NCBI RefSeq assembly: GCF_020400825.1
Contig: NZ_JAINVH010000024.1
Span: 61,252 to 125,251 of the forward strand
Reading direction: 5' to 3'
DNA: 64,000 nt
Origin: Streptomyces sp. HPF1205
Lineage (GTDB): Bacteria > Actinomycetota > Actinomycetes > Streptomycetales > Streptomycetaceae
Shown here: piece by piece, positions 14,819 through 23,314 of the stretch
Layout: every line of letters starts with the position of its first letter
Numbering within the stretch: the stretch's first letter is position 1
Notes under the pieces: model-generated
What the model was told of the DNA's origin: nothing
Seen by the model: the letters and a program-made list of their open reading frames with translations, nothing else
The model's database searches: none
Program-made: the position numbers and the translations under genes

Positions 14819-16216
14819 TCAGCGCCCGTACCACACGGTGGTGACGTTGCAGAACTCGCGGATGCCGTGGCCGGACAGTTCGCGGCCGTAGCCGGAGCGC
14901 TTGACCCCGCCGAAGGGCATGGCGGGGTGGGAGGCGGTCATGCCGTTGAAGTAGACCGCGCCGGCCTCCAGGTCGCGGACGAAGCGGCGCTGCTCGTCCT
15001 CGTCGCGGGTCCAGACGTTGGAGCTGAGGCCGAAGGGGGTGTCGTTGGCGAGCCGGATCGCGCTGTCCAGGTCGGGCACCTTGTAGAGCGTGGCGACGGG
15101 GCCGAACGCCTCCTCGTGGTGGATCCGCATCCGTTCCGTGATGCCGGTCAGCACGGTGGGCTCGTAGTACCAGCCGGGCGGCAGTGCCTTCGGGCGGCGG
15201 GCCCCGCACAGCGCCCGGGCGCCCTGGGAGAGCGCGTCCGCGACGAGTTCCTCCAGGTCCGCGCGGCCCTGCTCGGTGGACAGCGGACCGATGTCGGTCG
15301 AGTCGGAGGTGGGGTCGCCGACCACCAGGGCGCTCATGGCGCGGGAGAAGCGCTCGGCGAACTCGTCGTGGATGTCCTCGTGGACGATGAACCGCTTGGC
15401 CGCGATGCACGACTGGCCGTTGTTCTGCACGCGGGCGGTGACGGCGGTGTGGACGGCGTGGTCGAGTTCGGCGGCCGCGGAGGGCATGACGACGAAGGGG
15501 TCGCTTCCGCCGAGTTCCAGGACGGTCTTCTTGACCTCGTCGCCCGCGACGGAGGCCACCGCGCGCCCGGCGCCCTCGCTGCCGGTGAGGGTGGCGGCGG
15601 CGACCCGGGGGTCGCGCAGGATGCCCTCGATGGCGCCGGAGCCGACCAGCAGCGTCTGGAAGCAGCCCTCGGGGAATCCGGCGCGGTGGAAGAGTTCGCC
15701 GAGGTAGAGGGCGGTCTGCGGGACGTTGGAGGCGTGCTTGAGCAGTCCGGTGTTGCCGGCCATCAGGGCCGGGGCGGCGAACCTGATCACCTGCCAGAGC
15801 GGGAAGTTCCACGGCATGACGGCGAGTACGACGCCCAGCGGGCGGTAGCGGACGTAGGCGCGGTGGGCGCCGCTGTCCTCGACGTCCGCGGGTGCGGGAT
15901 GCTCGTCGGCCAGGAGGCGCTCGGCGTTGGCGGCGTACCAGCGCATCGCCTTGGCGCACTTGGCGGCCTCCGCACGGGCGGCGGCGAGGGTCTTGCCCAT
16001 CTCCGTGGTCACGGTGCGGGCGATCTCGTCGCGTTCCTTGTCCAGCAGGTCGGCGGCCGAGGTGAGCAGCGCGGCCCGGGAGGCGAAGTCGGTGGTGCGG
16101 TAGGCCCGGAAGGCGCTCTCCGCCTTGGCGATGCGCTCGCGCACGCCCTGCTCGTCCAGCGGCTCGAAGGTCTTGACGGTCTCCCCGGTCGCGGGGTTCA
16201 CGGTGGCGATGGGCAT
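14819..16216 (-). CDS. gabD: NADP-dependent succinate-semialdehyde-type aldehyde dehydrogenase
   Basis: Predicted 465 residues from ATG 16216 behind AGGAGG; upstream in-frame codons have no ribosome site. It has PWNFPLWQ, TGSEGAGRAV, the general-base Glu234 in LELGGSDP and the catalytic Cys270 in NNGQSCIAAKRF. The MPIATVNPATGE start and overall pattern match GabD-like succinate-semialdehyde dehydrogenases, which oxidise the aldehyde from GABA breakdown to succinate. It is probably not part of the polyketide pathway. The exact aldehyde is a family-level inference. Confidence 0.85.
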   Translation of the reverse strand: MPIATVNPATGETVKTFEPLDEQGVRERIAKAESAFRAYRTTDFASRAALLTSAADLLDKERDEIARTVTTEMGKTLAAARAEAAKCAKAMRWYAANAERLLADEHPAPADVEDSGAHRAYVRYRPLGVVLAVMPWNFPLWQVIRFAAPALMAGNTGLLKHASNVPQTALYLGELFHRAGFPEGCFQTLLVGSGAIEGILRDPRVAAATLTGSEGAGRAVASVAGDEVKKTVLELGGSDPFVVMPSAAAELDHAVHTAVTARVQNNGQSCIAAKRFIVHEDIHDEFAERFSRAMSALVVGDPTSDSTDIGPLSTEQGRADLEELVADALSQGARALCGARRPKALPPGWYYEPTVLTGITERMRIHHEEAFGPVATLYKVPDLDSAIRLANDTPFGLSSNVWTRDEDEQRRFVRDLEAGAVYFNGMTASHPAMPFGGVKRSGYGRELSGHGIREFCNVTTVWYGR

Positions 16217-16514
16217 GACGGCTACCTCCTGGTGACCGAGGGACGACCGGGCGCTGTGCACGTACCCGGGGCGCGGCGGGTCCATACCCGCCCCGGTCCC
16301 CGGCCTCGTCCATCCTGCCCCGGTACGGGCCGGTGCGCGCCGACCCTGCGCGGCCCCGCGGCGCCCGGGCACCCGCCCGGCGCAACCGGCCTCTGGACTC
16401 GGCCCGCCCCGCAGCGTTCACTCTTCGGTAACGCCTGGCACATACATGACAGGTTCTACGCGCGCAGAATCGTTCCCCGAACCCTCACCCACCGCCCCAC
16501 CTGGAGGTAAACGG

Positions 16515-18005
16515 ATGCTTGGTCTCCGTACCGTTCGCGGCCGCGCCCTGATCGGCGCGAGCGCGGTGTTCGGCGCACTCGCGCTGGGAGCCGCGGGCAT
16601 CGCCGCCGGCAGCGCCCAGGCGTCGCCGGGCACCGCGGGCGCCATGGCGCCGGCCGCCGCGACGACGCACCACGTGCTGTTCGACAACACCAAGGCCGAG
16701 ACGGCCGGCAACGCCGACTGGATCATCAGCACCAGCCAGCCGGACCCGCTCGCCCAGAACCCGTCGCCCAGTGCGGAGACGGACTGGACCGGCGCGCTGT
16801 CCTCGTGGGGCGTGGCCCTGCAGAAGTCCGGGGGCTACGTCCTGGACACGCTGCCCTCCGGCCGCACCATCACCTACGGCGACTCGTCCAACGCGCAGGA
16901 CCTCAGCAAGTTCGACACCTTCGTGGTGGACGAGCCGAACGTGAAGCTCAGCGCCGCCGAGAAGACCGCGGTGATGAAGTTCGTGCAGAACGGCGGCGGG
17001 CTGTTCCTGATCTCCGACCACAACGGCAGCGACCGCAACAACGACGGCTGCGACTCGCCGTGCGTGATCAACGACCTGCTGACCAGCAACGGTGTCGACA
17101 ACACCGACCCGTTCGGCTTCTCGGTGGACCTGCTCGACATCAGCACCGACAACCCCCGTGCCGTCAGCGACAGTTCCGATCCGGTGCTGCACGGGCCGTT
17201 CGGCACGGTGACCGGCAGCATCCTGCGCGACGGCACCACTTTCACGCTCAAGCCGGCCGACAACCCCGCCGTCAAGGGGCTGCTGTACCGGACGGGGTAC
17301 TCGGGCAACACGGGCGCCTTCTTCGTCACCAGTTCGTTCGGCAGCGGCCGGGTGGCGATCTGGGGCGACTCCTCGCCGGCGGACGACGGCACGGGCCAGT
17401 CGGGCAACACCCTCTACGACGGCTGGAACGACCCGGCCGGCACCGACGCCGCCCTCGCCCTCAACGCCACCGCGTGGCTGGCCAGCGGGGGCAGCGGCGT
17501 GACCACCCCGCCGACCACTCCCCCCACCACCGGGACGTGCACGCCCGCACAGGTGCTCCTCAACCCCGGCTTCGAGTCGGGCGCCGTCTCCTGGTCGGCC
17601 AGCTCCGGCGTGATCACCAACAGCTCCGGTGAGCCCGCGCACAGCGGCTCGTACAAGGCGTGGCTGGACGGGTACGGCACGGCGACCACGGACACGCTCT
17701 CCCAGCCGGCGGCGATCCCGGCGGGCTGCAAGGCCGTGTTCTCGTTCTGGCTGCACATCGACACCGCCGAGACCGGCAGCACGGCCTACGACACGCTCAA
17801 GGTGCAGGTGCTCAACTCCTCCGGCACCATCTTGAGCACCTTGGCGACGTACTCCAACGCCGACGCCGGCACCGGTTACGCCCAGCACTCGTTCGACCTG
17901 AGCGCGTACGCCGGGCAGACCGTCACGGTGAAGTTCACCGGGACGGAGGGCTCGAAGCTGCAGACGTCCTTCGTCGTGGACGACACGGCGCTCGACGTGA
18001 GCTGA
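16515..18005 (+). CDS. Large secreted protein: amidotransferase-like N-domain plus jelly-roll C-domain
   Basis: Predicted 496 residues from ATG 16515 behind GGAGGT. Residues 1-36 form a twin-Arg-less Sec-type signal (RRs at the start, long hydrophobic run, ASA-like cleavage near SAQA-S). Residues 50-330 look like a class I amidotransferase/ThuA-type fold (FDTFVVDEP, VQNGGGLFLISDHNG, then an Asp/Asn-rich loop DRNNDGCDSP). A Thr/Pro linker (TTPPTTPPTT) leads to a carbohydrate-binding-like jelly-roll at 350-496 (LLNPGFESGAVSW ... VVDDTALDVS). I do not recognise a specific enzyme. It is divergent from the aldehyde dehydrogenase gene and probably extracellular. Confidence 0.75.
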   Translation: MLGLRTVRGRALIGASAVFGALALGAAGIAAGSAQASPGTAGAMAPAAATTHHVLFDNTKAETAGNADWIISTSQPDPLAQNPSPSAETDWTGALSSWGVALQKSGGYVLDTLPSGRTITYGDSSNAQDLSKFDTFVVDEPNVKLSAAEKTAVMKFVQNGGGLFLISDHNGSDRNNDGCDSPCVINDLLTSNGVDNTDPFGFSVDLLDISTDNPRAVSDSSDPVLHGPFGTVTGSILRDGTTFTLKPADNPAVKGLLYRTGYSGNTGAFFVTSSFGSGRVAIWGDSSPADDGTGQSGNTLYDGWNDPAGTDAALALNATAWLASGGSGVTTPPTTPPTTGTCTPAQVLLNPGFESGAVSWSASSGVITNSSGEPAHSGSYKAWLDGYGTATTDTLSQPAAIPAGCKAVFSFWLHIDTAETGSTAYDTLKVQVLNSSGTILSTLATYSNADAGTGYAQHSFDLSAYAGQTVTVKFTGTEGSKLQTSFVVDDTALDVS

Positions 18006-18019
18006 CGCGCCGGCGTCAG
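18002..18019. terminator. Short hairpin between convergent genes
   Basis: CTGACGC (18002-18008) and GCGTCAG (18013-18019) with a GCCG loop. It overlaps the stop of the secreted protein gene and lies one base before the end of the phosphatase gene, so it fits a compact bidirectional terminator. The seven-pair stem is weak. Confidence 0.45.
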
Positions 18020-18020
18020 G

Positions 18021-20195
18021 TCAGGACTCGCGGCGGCGGCCGGCCCTGGGTCGGGTCGCCGCCGCGAGGGCGAACTCGCACCAGACCGCCTTGCCGTCGC
18101 CGCGCGGCTCGACACCCCACCGCGCGGCCAGTGCGTCGATCATCAGCAGCCCGCGGCCGGACGTGGCCGACTCTCCGGGCGACCTGCGGCGCGGCCACAC
18201 GCTGGAGCGGTCCTGGACCGACAGCCGCAGCCTGCGCACCGGCTCGGGCAGCACCTCCAGGGTGAGGACGGCGCCGCCCTCGGTGTGCAGCAGCACGTTG
18301 CCGAGCAGTTCGCCGGCGGCGAGTTCCACGTCGTCGGCGAGATGGCCGAGCGCCCAGGCCGACAGCGCCTGCCGCAGGGCCTCGCGGGTCTCCGCCAGGC
18401 CCTCCGGATCGGCCTGGTGGACGTAGGCGTGCATACGGGGGGCCCGGGTGGCGCCGGGGTCGGGGGCGCGGCGCAGGAGGAGCAGGGCGACGTCGTCCTC
18501 CGAGCCCCAGCGCTGCCAGAGGCTGTCGGCGATGTGGTCGGCGAGTTCCTCGACGCGCTGCGGCCCGTGGTGGACGGCGTCGGCGAGGGCCTCCATGCCG
18601 ATGGTGATGTCCGCGCCGCGTTCCTCCACCAGGCCGTCGGTGCAGAACACCAGGGTCTCGCCGGGCATCAGGTCGAGCTGCGTCTCGGGGAACTCCTGCA
18701 GGTCCAGGGAGGTGGCCAGGCCCAGCGGCAGGCCGCCGCGGACGCCCGGCCAGCCGGTGCGGCCGTCGGCGTGCCGGATCAGCGGGCCCAGGTGCCCGGC
18801 GCGCGCCGCCCTGATGGTGCCGGAGGCCAGGTCGAGCTGGGCGTAGCCGCAGGTGGCGAAGCGCTCGGTGTCGAGTTCGGCCAGGAAGCGGGAGGCGCGG
18901 GCGAGCACCGTGGAGGGCGGGTGGCCCTCGGCGGCGTACGCCCGCAGCGCGATCCGCAGCTGTCCCATCACGGCGGCGGCATGGGTGTCGTGGCCCTGGA
19001 CGTCGCCGACCACGAGGCCGACGCGGTGCTGCGGGAGGGCCACCACGTCGTACCAGTCGCCGCCGACCTCGCGTCCGCTGCGGGCGGCGTGGTAGCGCAC
19101 GGCGATCTCGGCGCCCTCGAACCGCGGGATGTGCCGGGGCAGCATCGACGCCTGCAGGCCGGTGGCGAACTCGCGTTCCTGGTCGAAGAGGATCGCCCGT
19201 TGCAGGGACTGGGCGAGGATGCCGGCCAGCGTCCCGATGAGCGCCCGCTGCTCGGGGGTGAACTCGTCGCGCTTGCGGTAGAACAGGCCCATGGCGCCGA
19301 TGGCCCGGGCCTGGGCGATCAGCGGCACGAAGGCGGCCGCGTCGAGGTCGACCTTGTCGAGGTAGGGGCGCAGCAGCGGAAACCGCTCGGCGAGGTCGGC
19401 GAACGACGTCACGAACAGGGGCTGCTGGGTGATCACGGCGTGGGCGAGCGGCAGCGACTCGTCCAGCCGCCGCATCGCCAGCCCGCGAAAGCCCATCATG
19501 GGCTCGCCGCTGACGGCGACGACCCGCAGACTGCCGCCTTCTGCCAGGGCCAGGACCATGCCGTCGGCGCCGAACCGCTCCAGTCCGCCGGCCCCGGTGA
19601 GCACGGCGGTGACGTCCTCGACGGTGACGGCGTGCGACAGCGCCTCCGTGGTGCGGCGGACCAGCGACGACAGGCCGGGCCCGTCGCCCTCGTCGTCCCT
19701 GGCCGGCAGTCCGGCGGAGGTCCGGGCGAGTTCGTCGGTGGCGTCCCTGACGATGCCCACGAGCCGGTGGGCGTTGCCCGTCTCGTCGCGCAGGATCGTG
19801 CCCTGGGTGTGCACCCACTGCTTGACGCCGTCGCGGCGGGTGATCTGGAAGTAGCCGCCGTAGCTGCGCCCGCCCGACCGCAGGGCGCTGCGCAGCGCCC
19901 GGTCGAGCCGGGCGCCCTCCTCCGGGGTGACCCGCAGTACGAGCGAGTCCGGCCGCCGGTCGAACTCCTCCGGCCGCAGGTCGAACACGTCGAGGCCGGC
20001 TTCGTCGAGGTCGAAGATCCCCCGGTCGAGGTCCCAGTCGAAGCTGCCCATACCGCTCAGCGCCAGGCGCTGCGACGGTCCGAGTTCGGTTTCGGGCCGG
20101 CGCCTGTCGGGCGACGGGCCGACGCGGGGGTCGTATCCCGGGCGGGTCGGCCGGGTCGACCGCACGGGCGGCGTGGACCGGTTCTCAGCACTCAT
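18021..20195 (-). CDS. PAS-GAF-PP2C serine phosphatase with anti-sigma-like ATPase domain (RsbU/SpoIIE type)
   Basis: Predicted 724 residues from ATG 20195 with GGAG eight bases upstream. Order of domains: PAS with PAC (about 45-155, MGSFDWDLDRG ... VRDATDELART), GAF (about 180-335), PP2C/SpoIIE phosphatase (about 360-570, with VGGDWYD, VVGDVQGHD, CTDGLVE and EDDVALLLLR metal motifs) and a HATPase of the RsbW kind (about 595-715, ELAAGELLGNVLLH, SGRGLLMID). Such Streptomyces proteins dephosphorylate anti-anti-sigma factors of the STAS family in response to a sensed signal. A STAS gene lies at the right end of the window but is far away. Confidence 0.92.
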   Translation of the reverse strand: MSAENRSTPPVRSTRPTRPGYDPRVGPSPDRRRPETELGPSQRLALSGMGSFDWDLDRGIFDLDEAGLDVFDLRPEEFDRRPDSLVLRVTPEEGARLDRALRSALRSGGRSYGGYFQITRRDGVKQWVHTQGTILRDETGNAHRLVGIVRDATDELARTSAGLPARDDEGDGPGLSSLVRRTTEALSHAVTVEDVTAVLTGAGGLERFGADGMVLALAEGGSLRVVAVSGEPMMGFRGLAMRRLDESLPLAHAVITQQPLFVTSFADLAERFPLLRPYLDKVDLDAAAFVPLIAQARAIGAMGLFYRKRDEFTPEQRALIGTLAGILAQSLQRAILFDQEREFATGLQASMLPRHIPRFEGAEIAVRYHAARSGREVGGDWYDVVALPQHRVGLVVGDVQGHDTHAAAVMGQLRIALRAYAAEGHPPSTVLARASRFLAELDTERFATCGYAQLDLASGTIRAARAGHLGPLIRHADGRTGWPGVRGGLPLGLATSLDLQEFPETQLDLMPGETLVFCTDGLVEERGADITIGMEALADAVHHGPQRVEELADHIADSLWQRWGSEDDVALLLLRRAPDPGATRAPRMHAYVHQADPEGLAETREALRQALSAWALGHLADDVELAAGELLGNVLLHTEGGAVLTLEVLPEPVRRLRLSVQDRSSVWPRRRSPGESATSGRGLLMIDALAARWGVEPRGDGKAVWCEFALAAATRPRAGRRRES

Positions 20196-20930
20196 GCGCC
20201 TGCTCCGGGGGCGGGCCTGCGGTCCGGGACCGCGATGTCCGCGGGACGAATCCCCAGGATAGCTTTGGGCCGTTCTCCTGGCATCAGCGCCATTATGCAC
20301 CGAATGTTCCGGCAGGTCGGGGGCCGGAGCGGCCGGGCCCGTACCGAGCGTCGGCGCGACCGCGGCGGACGCCACCGGGCCCGGGCCCGCCGGTCGCGGG
20401 CAGGGCGGTTCGATCCGGCTGAAGCACTCCACGAGGGCGCCGAACACGCGGTAGGGCTGCCCTCGTCCCTGGCGGTGATGAGGACGTGCGCGGGCCCTCG
20501 CCGCCGCGTGGCCCGCCGCTGCGCCCACTCGTCCCGTACGTCCGCCACCACCGGCTCCTTCCGTCGTCCCTCGGTCCGGCTGCCGGATGGGACCCCGGCG
20601 TGCGAGGGAGCGGTTGCGGGGCGTGGAGTGGTTCACCCGCACGAGGAGCGCGCGCGAGGAGCACGGGCCCCGCCGCACGCGGACCGGCGTGCGGCGGGAG
20701 GGGCCGGGCCGCGGGCGCGCGTGCGGCACGGGGCAGGGCGGTACGGGGCGGTACGGGGCGGTAGAGGCCGTACGGGCGGGCAGGGGTCGATACGGGCAGG
20801 TGGGCGGACGGTGCGGTCGGCGGGCGCGGCTCACCCGTACGGACGCGGCATGGGCGGGTGGGCGGCGGGTACACGCGAGGGTGCCGCGTGGGCGAGTCCG
20901 CGCCCGCACGAGAGCCTCAGGGGAGAAGCG
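20196..20930. other. Long intergenic region upstream of phosphatase gene; possible frameshifted minus-strand ORF
   Basis: Reading leftwards, a GTG near 20551 has GGAAGGAG upstream and opens a frame starting VVADVRDEWAQRRATRRRG with very high GC3. At about 20460, next to GAGGGCAG, coding character moves to another frame (QPYRVFGALVECFSRIEPP), which a single missing base would explain. The shifted frame then runs without a stop into the phosphatase gene. The YRVFGAL bit recalls the end of a PAS/PAC domain, but this is thin. The remainder (20560-20930) shows no convincing gene, only GC-rich sequence with short G-run repeats (GGTACGGGGC near 20740-20760). Confidence 0.3.
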
Positions 20931-21251
20931 ATGACCGAGCCGCGTCCCGAGCCGTTCCCCGCACCGGCCCCGCGGGGACACCCTGGCGAACCCGCACCGG
21001 GGCCGGATCCCGGGCCGGCCCCCGAGCCGCATCCGGCGCCCACCCCGCCCGCGCCCGGCCCCGTGCCGCCCTCCCCGGGCCCCGACCCGGTGCCGCCGGG
21101 ACCGGCGCCCGATCCGGTACCGCCCAGTCCCGAGCCGCACCCCGTACCGCCGTCTCCCGAGCCGCCTCCGGTGCCGCCGCCGCCCGGCCCCAGCCCCGTG
21201 CCGCCCTCCCCGGAGCCGAACCCCGTGCCCTCCCCCGGTCCGCTGACCTGA
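20931..21251 (+). CDS. Proline-rich repeat protein
   Basis: A 106-residue frame from ATG 20931 behind GGGAGAAGCG. About half the residues are proline, in repeats of the PSPEPxPVPPSP kind from residue 35 to the end, with almost no Lys and no hydrophobic helix or signal peptide. The good ribosome site and regular repeat support a real gene. It could be a flexible spacer or cell-surface-like protein, but with no signal or anchor the role is unknown. I cannot exclude that the frame is kept open by the repeat itself. Confidence 0.5.
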   Translation: MTEPRPEPFPAPAPRGHPGEPAPGPDPGPAPEPHPAPTPPAPGPVPPSPGPDPVPPGPAPDPVPPSPEPHPVPPSPEPPPVPPPPGPSPVPPSPEPNPVPSPGPLT

Positions 21252-21652
21252 GCCGGGCGGCCGGGAAGGTTCCCGTGGAGGACCCCGGCCGAGTGCTGAG
21301 CGCCGCGTGCCGAGCGCAGTCGCCGGTGGCGACCTCGGTTTCACCACTGGACGGGGGTGCGCGCGGTGCGGCGGATGAGGCCTGCGGGCGCCGCACCCCG
21401 CCGTGGACCACCCCCGACCGCTTGCGCGTGCCGAGTGCAGGGCCGCGGCGCCCGAGCGGGGGGCGGCCGGGGCGCACCCCCGCGACCGGGGAGGCGACCG
21501 CCCCGCTCACCGTGCGAGCCGGCGGCGGTCGCCGCCGAAGGCCCGGTCGGGCGCTCTCGCCGAACGGTGCCCGGACCGGGCATGCTACGCGGGGACCGGC
21601 CCGGTGCGCAGGGGCCGTCCACTCCGCCGGCCACGACACCGAGGAAACGCCG
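21252..21652. other. Intergenic region, 400 bases, no gene seen
   Basis: GC-rich sequence between the proline-rich gene and the epimerase gene. Open frames here are unsupported by ribosome sites or recognisable protein. I found no strong hairpin or promoter pair. Confidence 0.4.
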
Positions 21653-22747
21653 ATGCCGCTCACCGCCCCGCTCCCGACCGCCGAGTCCTTCGGCCGGACC
21701 TCCGCCGGCGAGCCGGTGGAGGTCTGGCGGCTCACCTCCCCCTCGGGGGTGACCGCCCGGGTCCTCACCCTCGGCGGCATCCTGCACGCCCTGGACGTCC
21801 CCGACCGGGAGGGACGGCCCGCGTCGGTGGTGCTGGCGCTGTCCGAGGTCAAGGAGTACGAGGACCGCAGCCCCTACTTCGGGGCGCTGATCGGGCGGTA
21901 CGCGAACCGGATCGCGGAGGGCCGTTTCGTCCTGGACGGCACGCGGTACGAGCTGCCCGTCAACGACCGCGGCCACACCCTGCACGGCGGCCCGGAGGGC
22001 TTCCACCGCCGGGTGTGGGCGGCCGAGCCGCTCCCCGGGGCGCTGCGGCTGACGCTGCGCAGCCCGGACGGCGACATGGGATTCCCGGGCGAGGTGCTGG
22101 TCACCGCGACGTACACGCTCGCCGCCGACGGCACCCTGGCCCTGGACTTCGAGGCGCGTACGAACCGGCCGACGATCGTCAACCTCACCAACCACGCCTA
22201 CTTCAACCTCGCGGGCGCGGGCCACGGGGACGGCACGGACGGCATAGCGCGGCACGAGCTGCGGATCGACGCCGACCGGTTCCTGCCGGTCACGGACGAG
22301 TCCATCCCCCTGGGGCCGGAGCGGGACGTCGCCGGCACCGCCTTCGACTTCACCTCGTCCCGGGTGATCGGACCGGGGCTGACCGACCCGGACCCGCAGA
22401 TCGCGGCGGCCGGCGGCTACGACCACTGCTACGTGCTGCGTCCGGCCGCCGGGGCCGCCCCGCGCACGGCCGCGGTGCTGCGCGACCCCGGCAGCGGGCG
22501 GACGATGGAGGTCCGCACCACGGAGCCGGGCCTGCAGCTCTACACGGGCAACTTCCTGGACGGCTCGCTGAGCGGCGCCGACGGCCGCCCGCACACGCGG
22601 TACGGCGGGGTGTGCCTGGAGACCCAGCACCTGCCGGACTCGCCGAACCGCCCGGAGTACCCGTCGACGACGCTGCGGCCGGGCGAGGTCTTCCGTACCC
22701 GTACCGAGTGGGTCTTCCCGCACCTGCCGGCCGGGGGCGCCTCATGA
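21653..22747 (+). CDS. galM: Aldose 1-epimerase (mutarotase)
   Basis: Predicted 364 residues from ATG 21653 behind GAGGAAA. It interconverts alpha and beta anomers of hexoses. Visible family motifs: GALIGRYANRIAEGRF, the His in HTLHGG, the catalytic His in NLTNHAYFNLAG, the substrate Asp in YDHCYVL and the catalytic Glu in GVCLETQHLPDSPN. Length is typical and there is no signal peptide, so it is cytoplasmic. The stop overlaps a 15-codon mini-frame leading to the next gene. Confidence 0.95.
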   Translation: MPLTAPLPTAESFGRTSAGEPVEVWRLTSPSGVTARVLTLGGILHALDVPDREGRPASVVLALSEVKEYEDRSPYFGALIGRYANRIAEGRFVLDGTRYELPVNDRGHTLHGGPEGFHRRVWAAEPLPGALRLTLRSPDGDMGFPGEVLVTATYTLAADGTLALDFEARTNRPTIVNLTNHAYFNLAGAGHGDGTDGIARHELRIDADRFLPVTDESIPLGPERDVAGTAFDFTSSRVIGPGLTDPDPQIAAAGGYDHCYVLRPAAGAAPRTAAVLRDPGSGRTMEVRTTEPGLQLYTGNFLDGSLSGADGRPHTRYGGVCLETQHLPDSPNRPEYPSTTLRPGEVFRTRTEWVFPHLPAGGAS

Positions 22748-22787
22748 CCGTGCGTCACGGGGGCCGTCGCCCGGGCGCGGTGGCGCG

Positions 22788-23198
22788 GTGACCGGGCGGC
22801 CGCTGCTCGTCGTGGACGGCGCCAACGTGGTCGGCTCCGTGCCGGACGGCTGGTGGCGGGACCGGCGGGCCGCCGCGGAACGCCTGCGGGACGCCCTGGC
22901 GGGGTTCGCCACCTCGGGGCTGCCCGCGGGCGGCGTTCCGGGGTGGGCCGTCGGAACCCCGCTGGAGGTGGTCCTGGTGGTGGAGGGCGCGGCCCGCGGG
23001 ATCGCGTCCGTCCCGGGCGTGCGCGTGGAGTCGGCCGCGGGAAGCGGGGACGACCTGATCGCCGCGCTGGCCGCCGCCGCGGGGTCGGCCGCGCCAGGCC
23101 GCCCCTGCCTGGTCGCCACCGCCGACCGCGAGCTGCGCGCCCGCGTCACCGCGTCCGGTGCCGCGGTGGTCGGCCCGCGGGCGGTGCGGCCGCGGTAG
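22788..23198 (+). CDS. NYN/PIN-like nuclease-fold protein
   Basis: Predicted 136 residues from GTG 22788. It opens LLVVDGANVVGSVPDGWWRD, the Asp-containing first strand of the NYN/PIN fold, and continues with acidic GSGDDLIAAL and VATADRELRARV, which would complete the metal site. Proteins of this type are thought to be RNases, but similar Streptomyces proteins are often labelled NTP pyrophosphohydrolase without proof. It is coupled to galM through a 15-codon frame (22744-22791) that overlaps both neighbours by four bases. Confidence 0.7.
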   Translation: MTGRPLLVVDGANVVGSVPDGWWRDRRAAAERLRDALAGFATSGLPAGGVPGWAVGTPLEVVLVVEGAARGIASVPGVRVESAAGSGDDLIAALAAAAGSAAPGRPCLVATADRELRARVTASGAAVVGPRAVRPR

Positions 23199-23314
23199 CC
23201 GGGCCCGCCGGCGGTACGGGTGCGCCGGCCGGGCCCCGACGCGGCCCTGCCGCCGGCGGACCCGGCGTCCGAAATCCGCTAGAGCCTGGTCCCGGACCGT
23301 CCCATACTGGGAGC

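Noticed and set aside
14819..16216. Aldehyde dehydrogenase as part of the polyketide cluster
   Set aside because: It is convergent, separated by repeat hairpins and most like primary-metabolism GabD; no link to the PKS is visible.
20293..20874. A 193-residue minus-strand frame in the phosphatase upstream region
   Set aside because: Pro/Arg-rich low-complexity translation without ribosome site or family features; probably non-coding.
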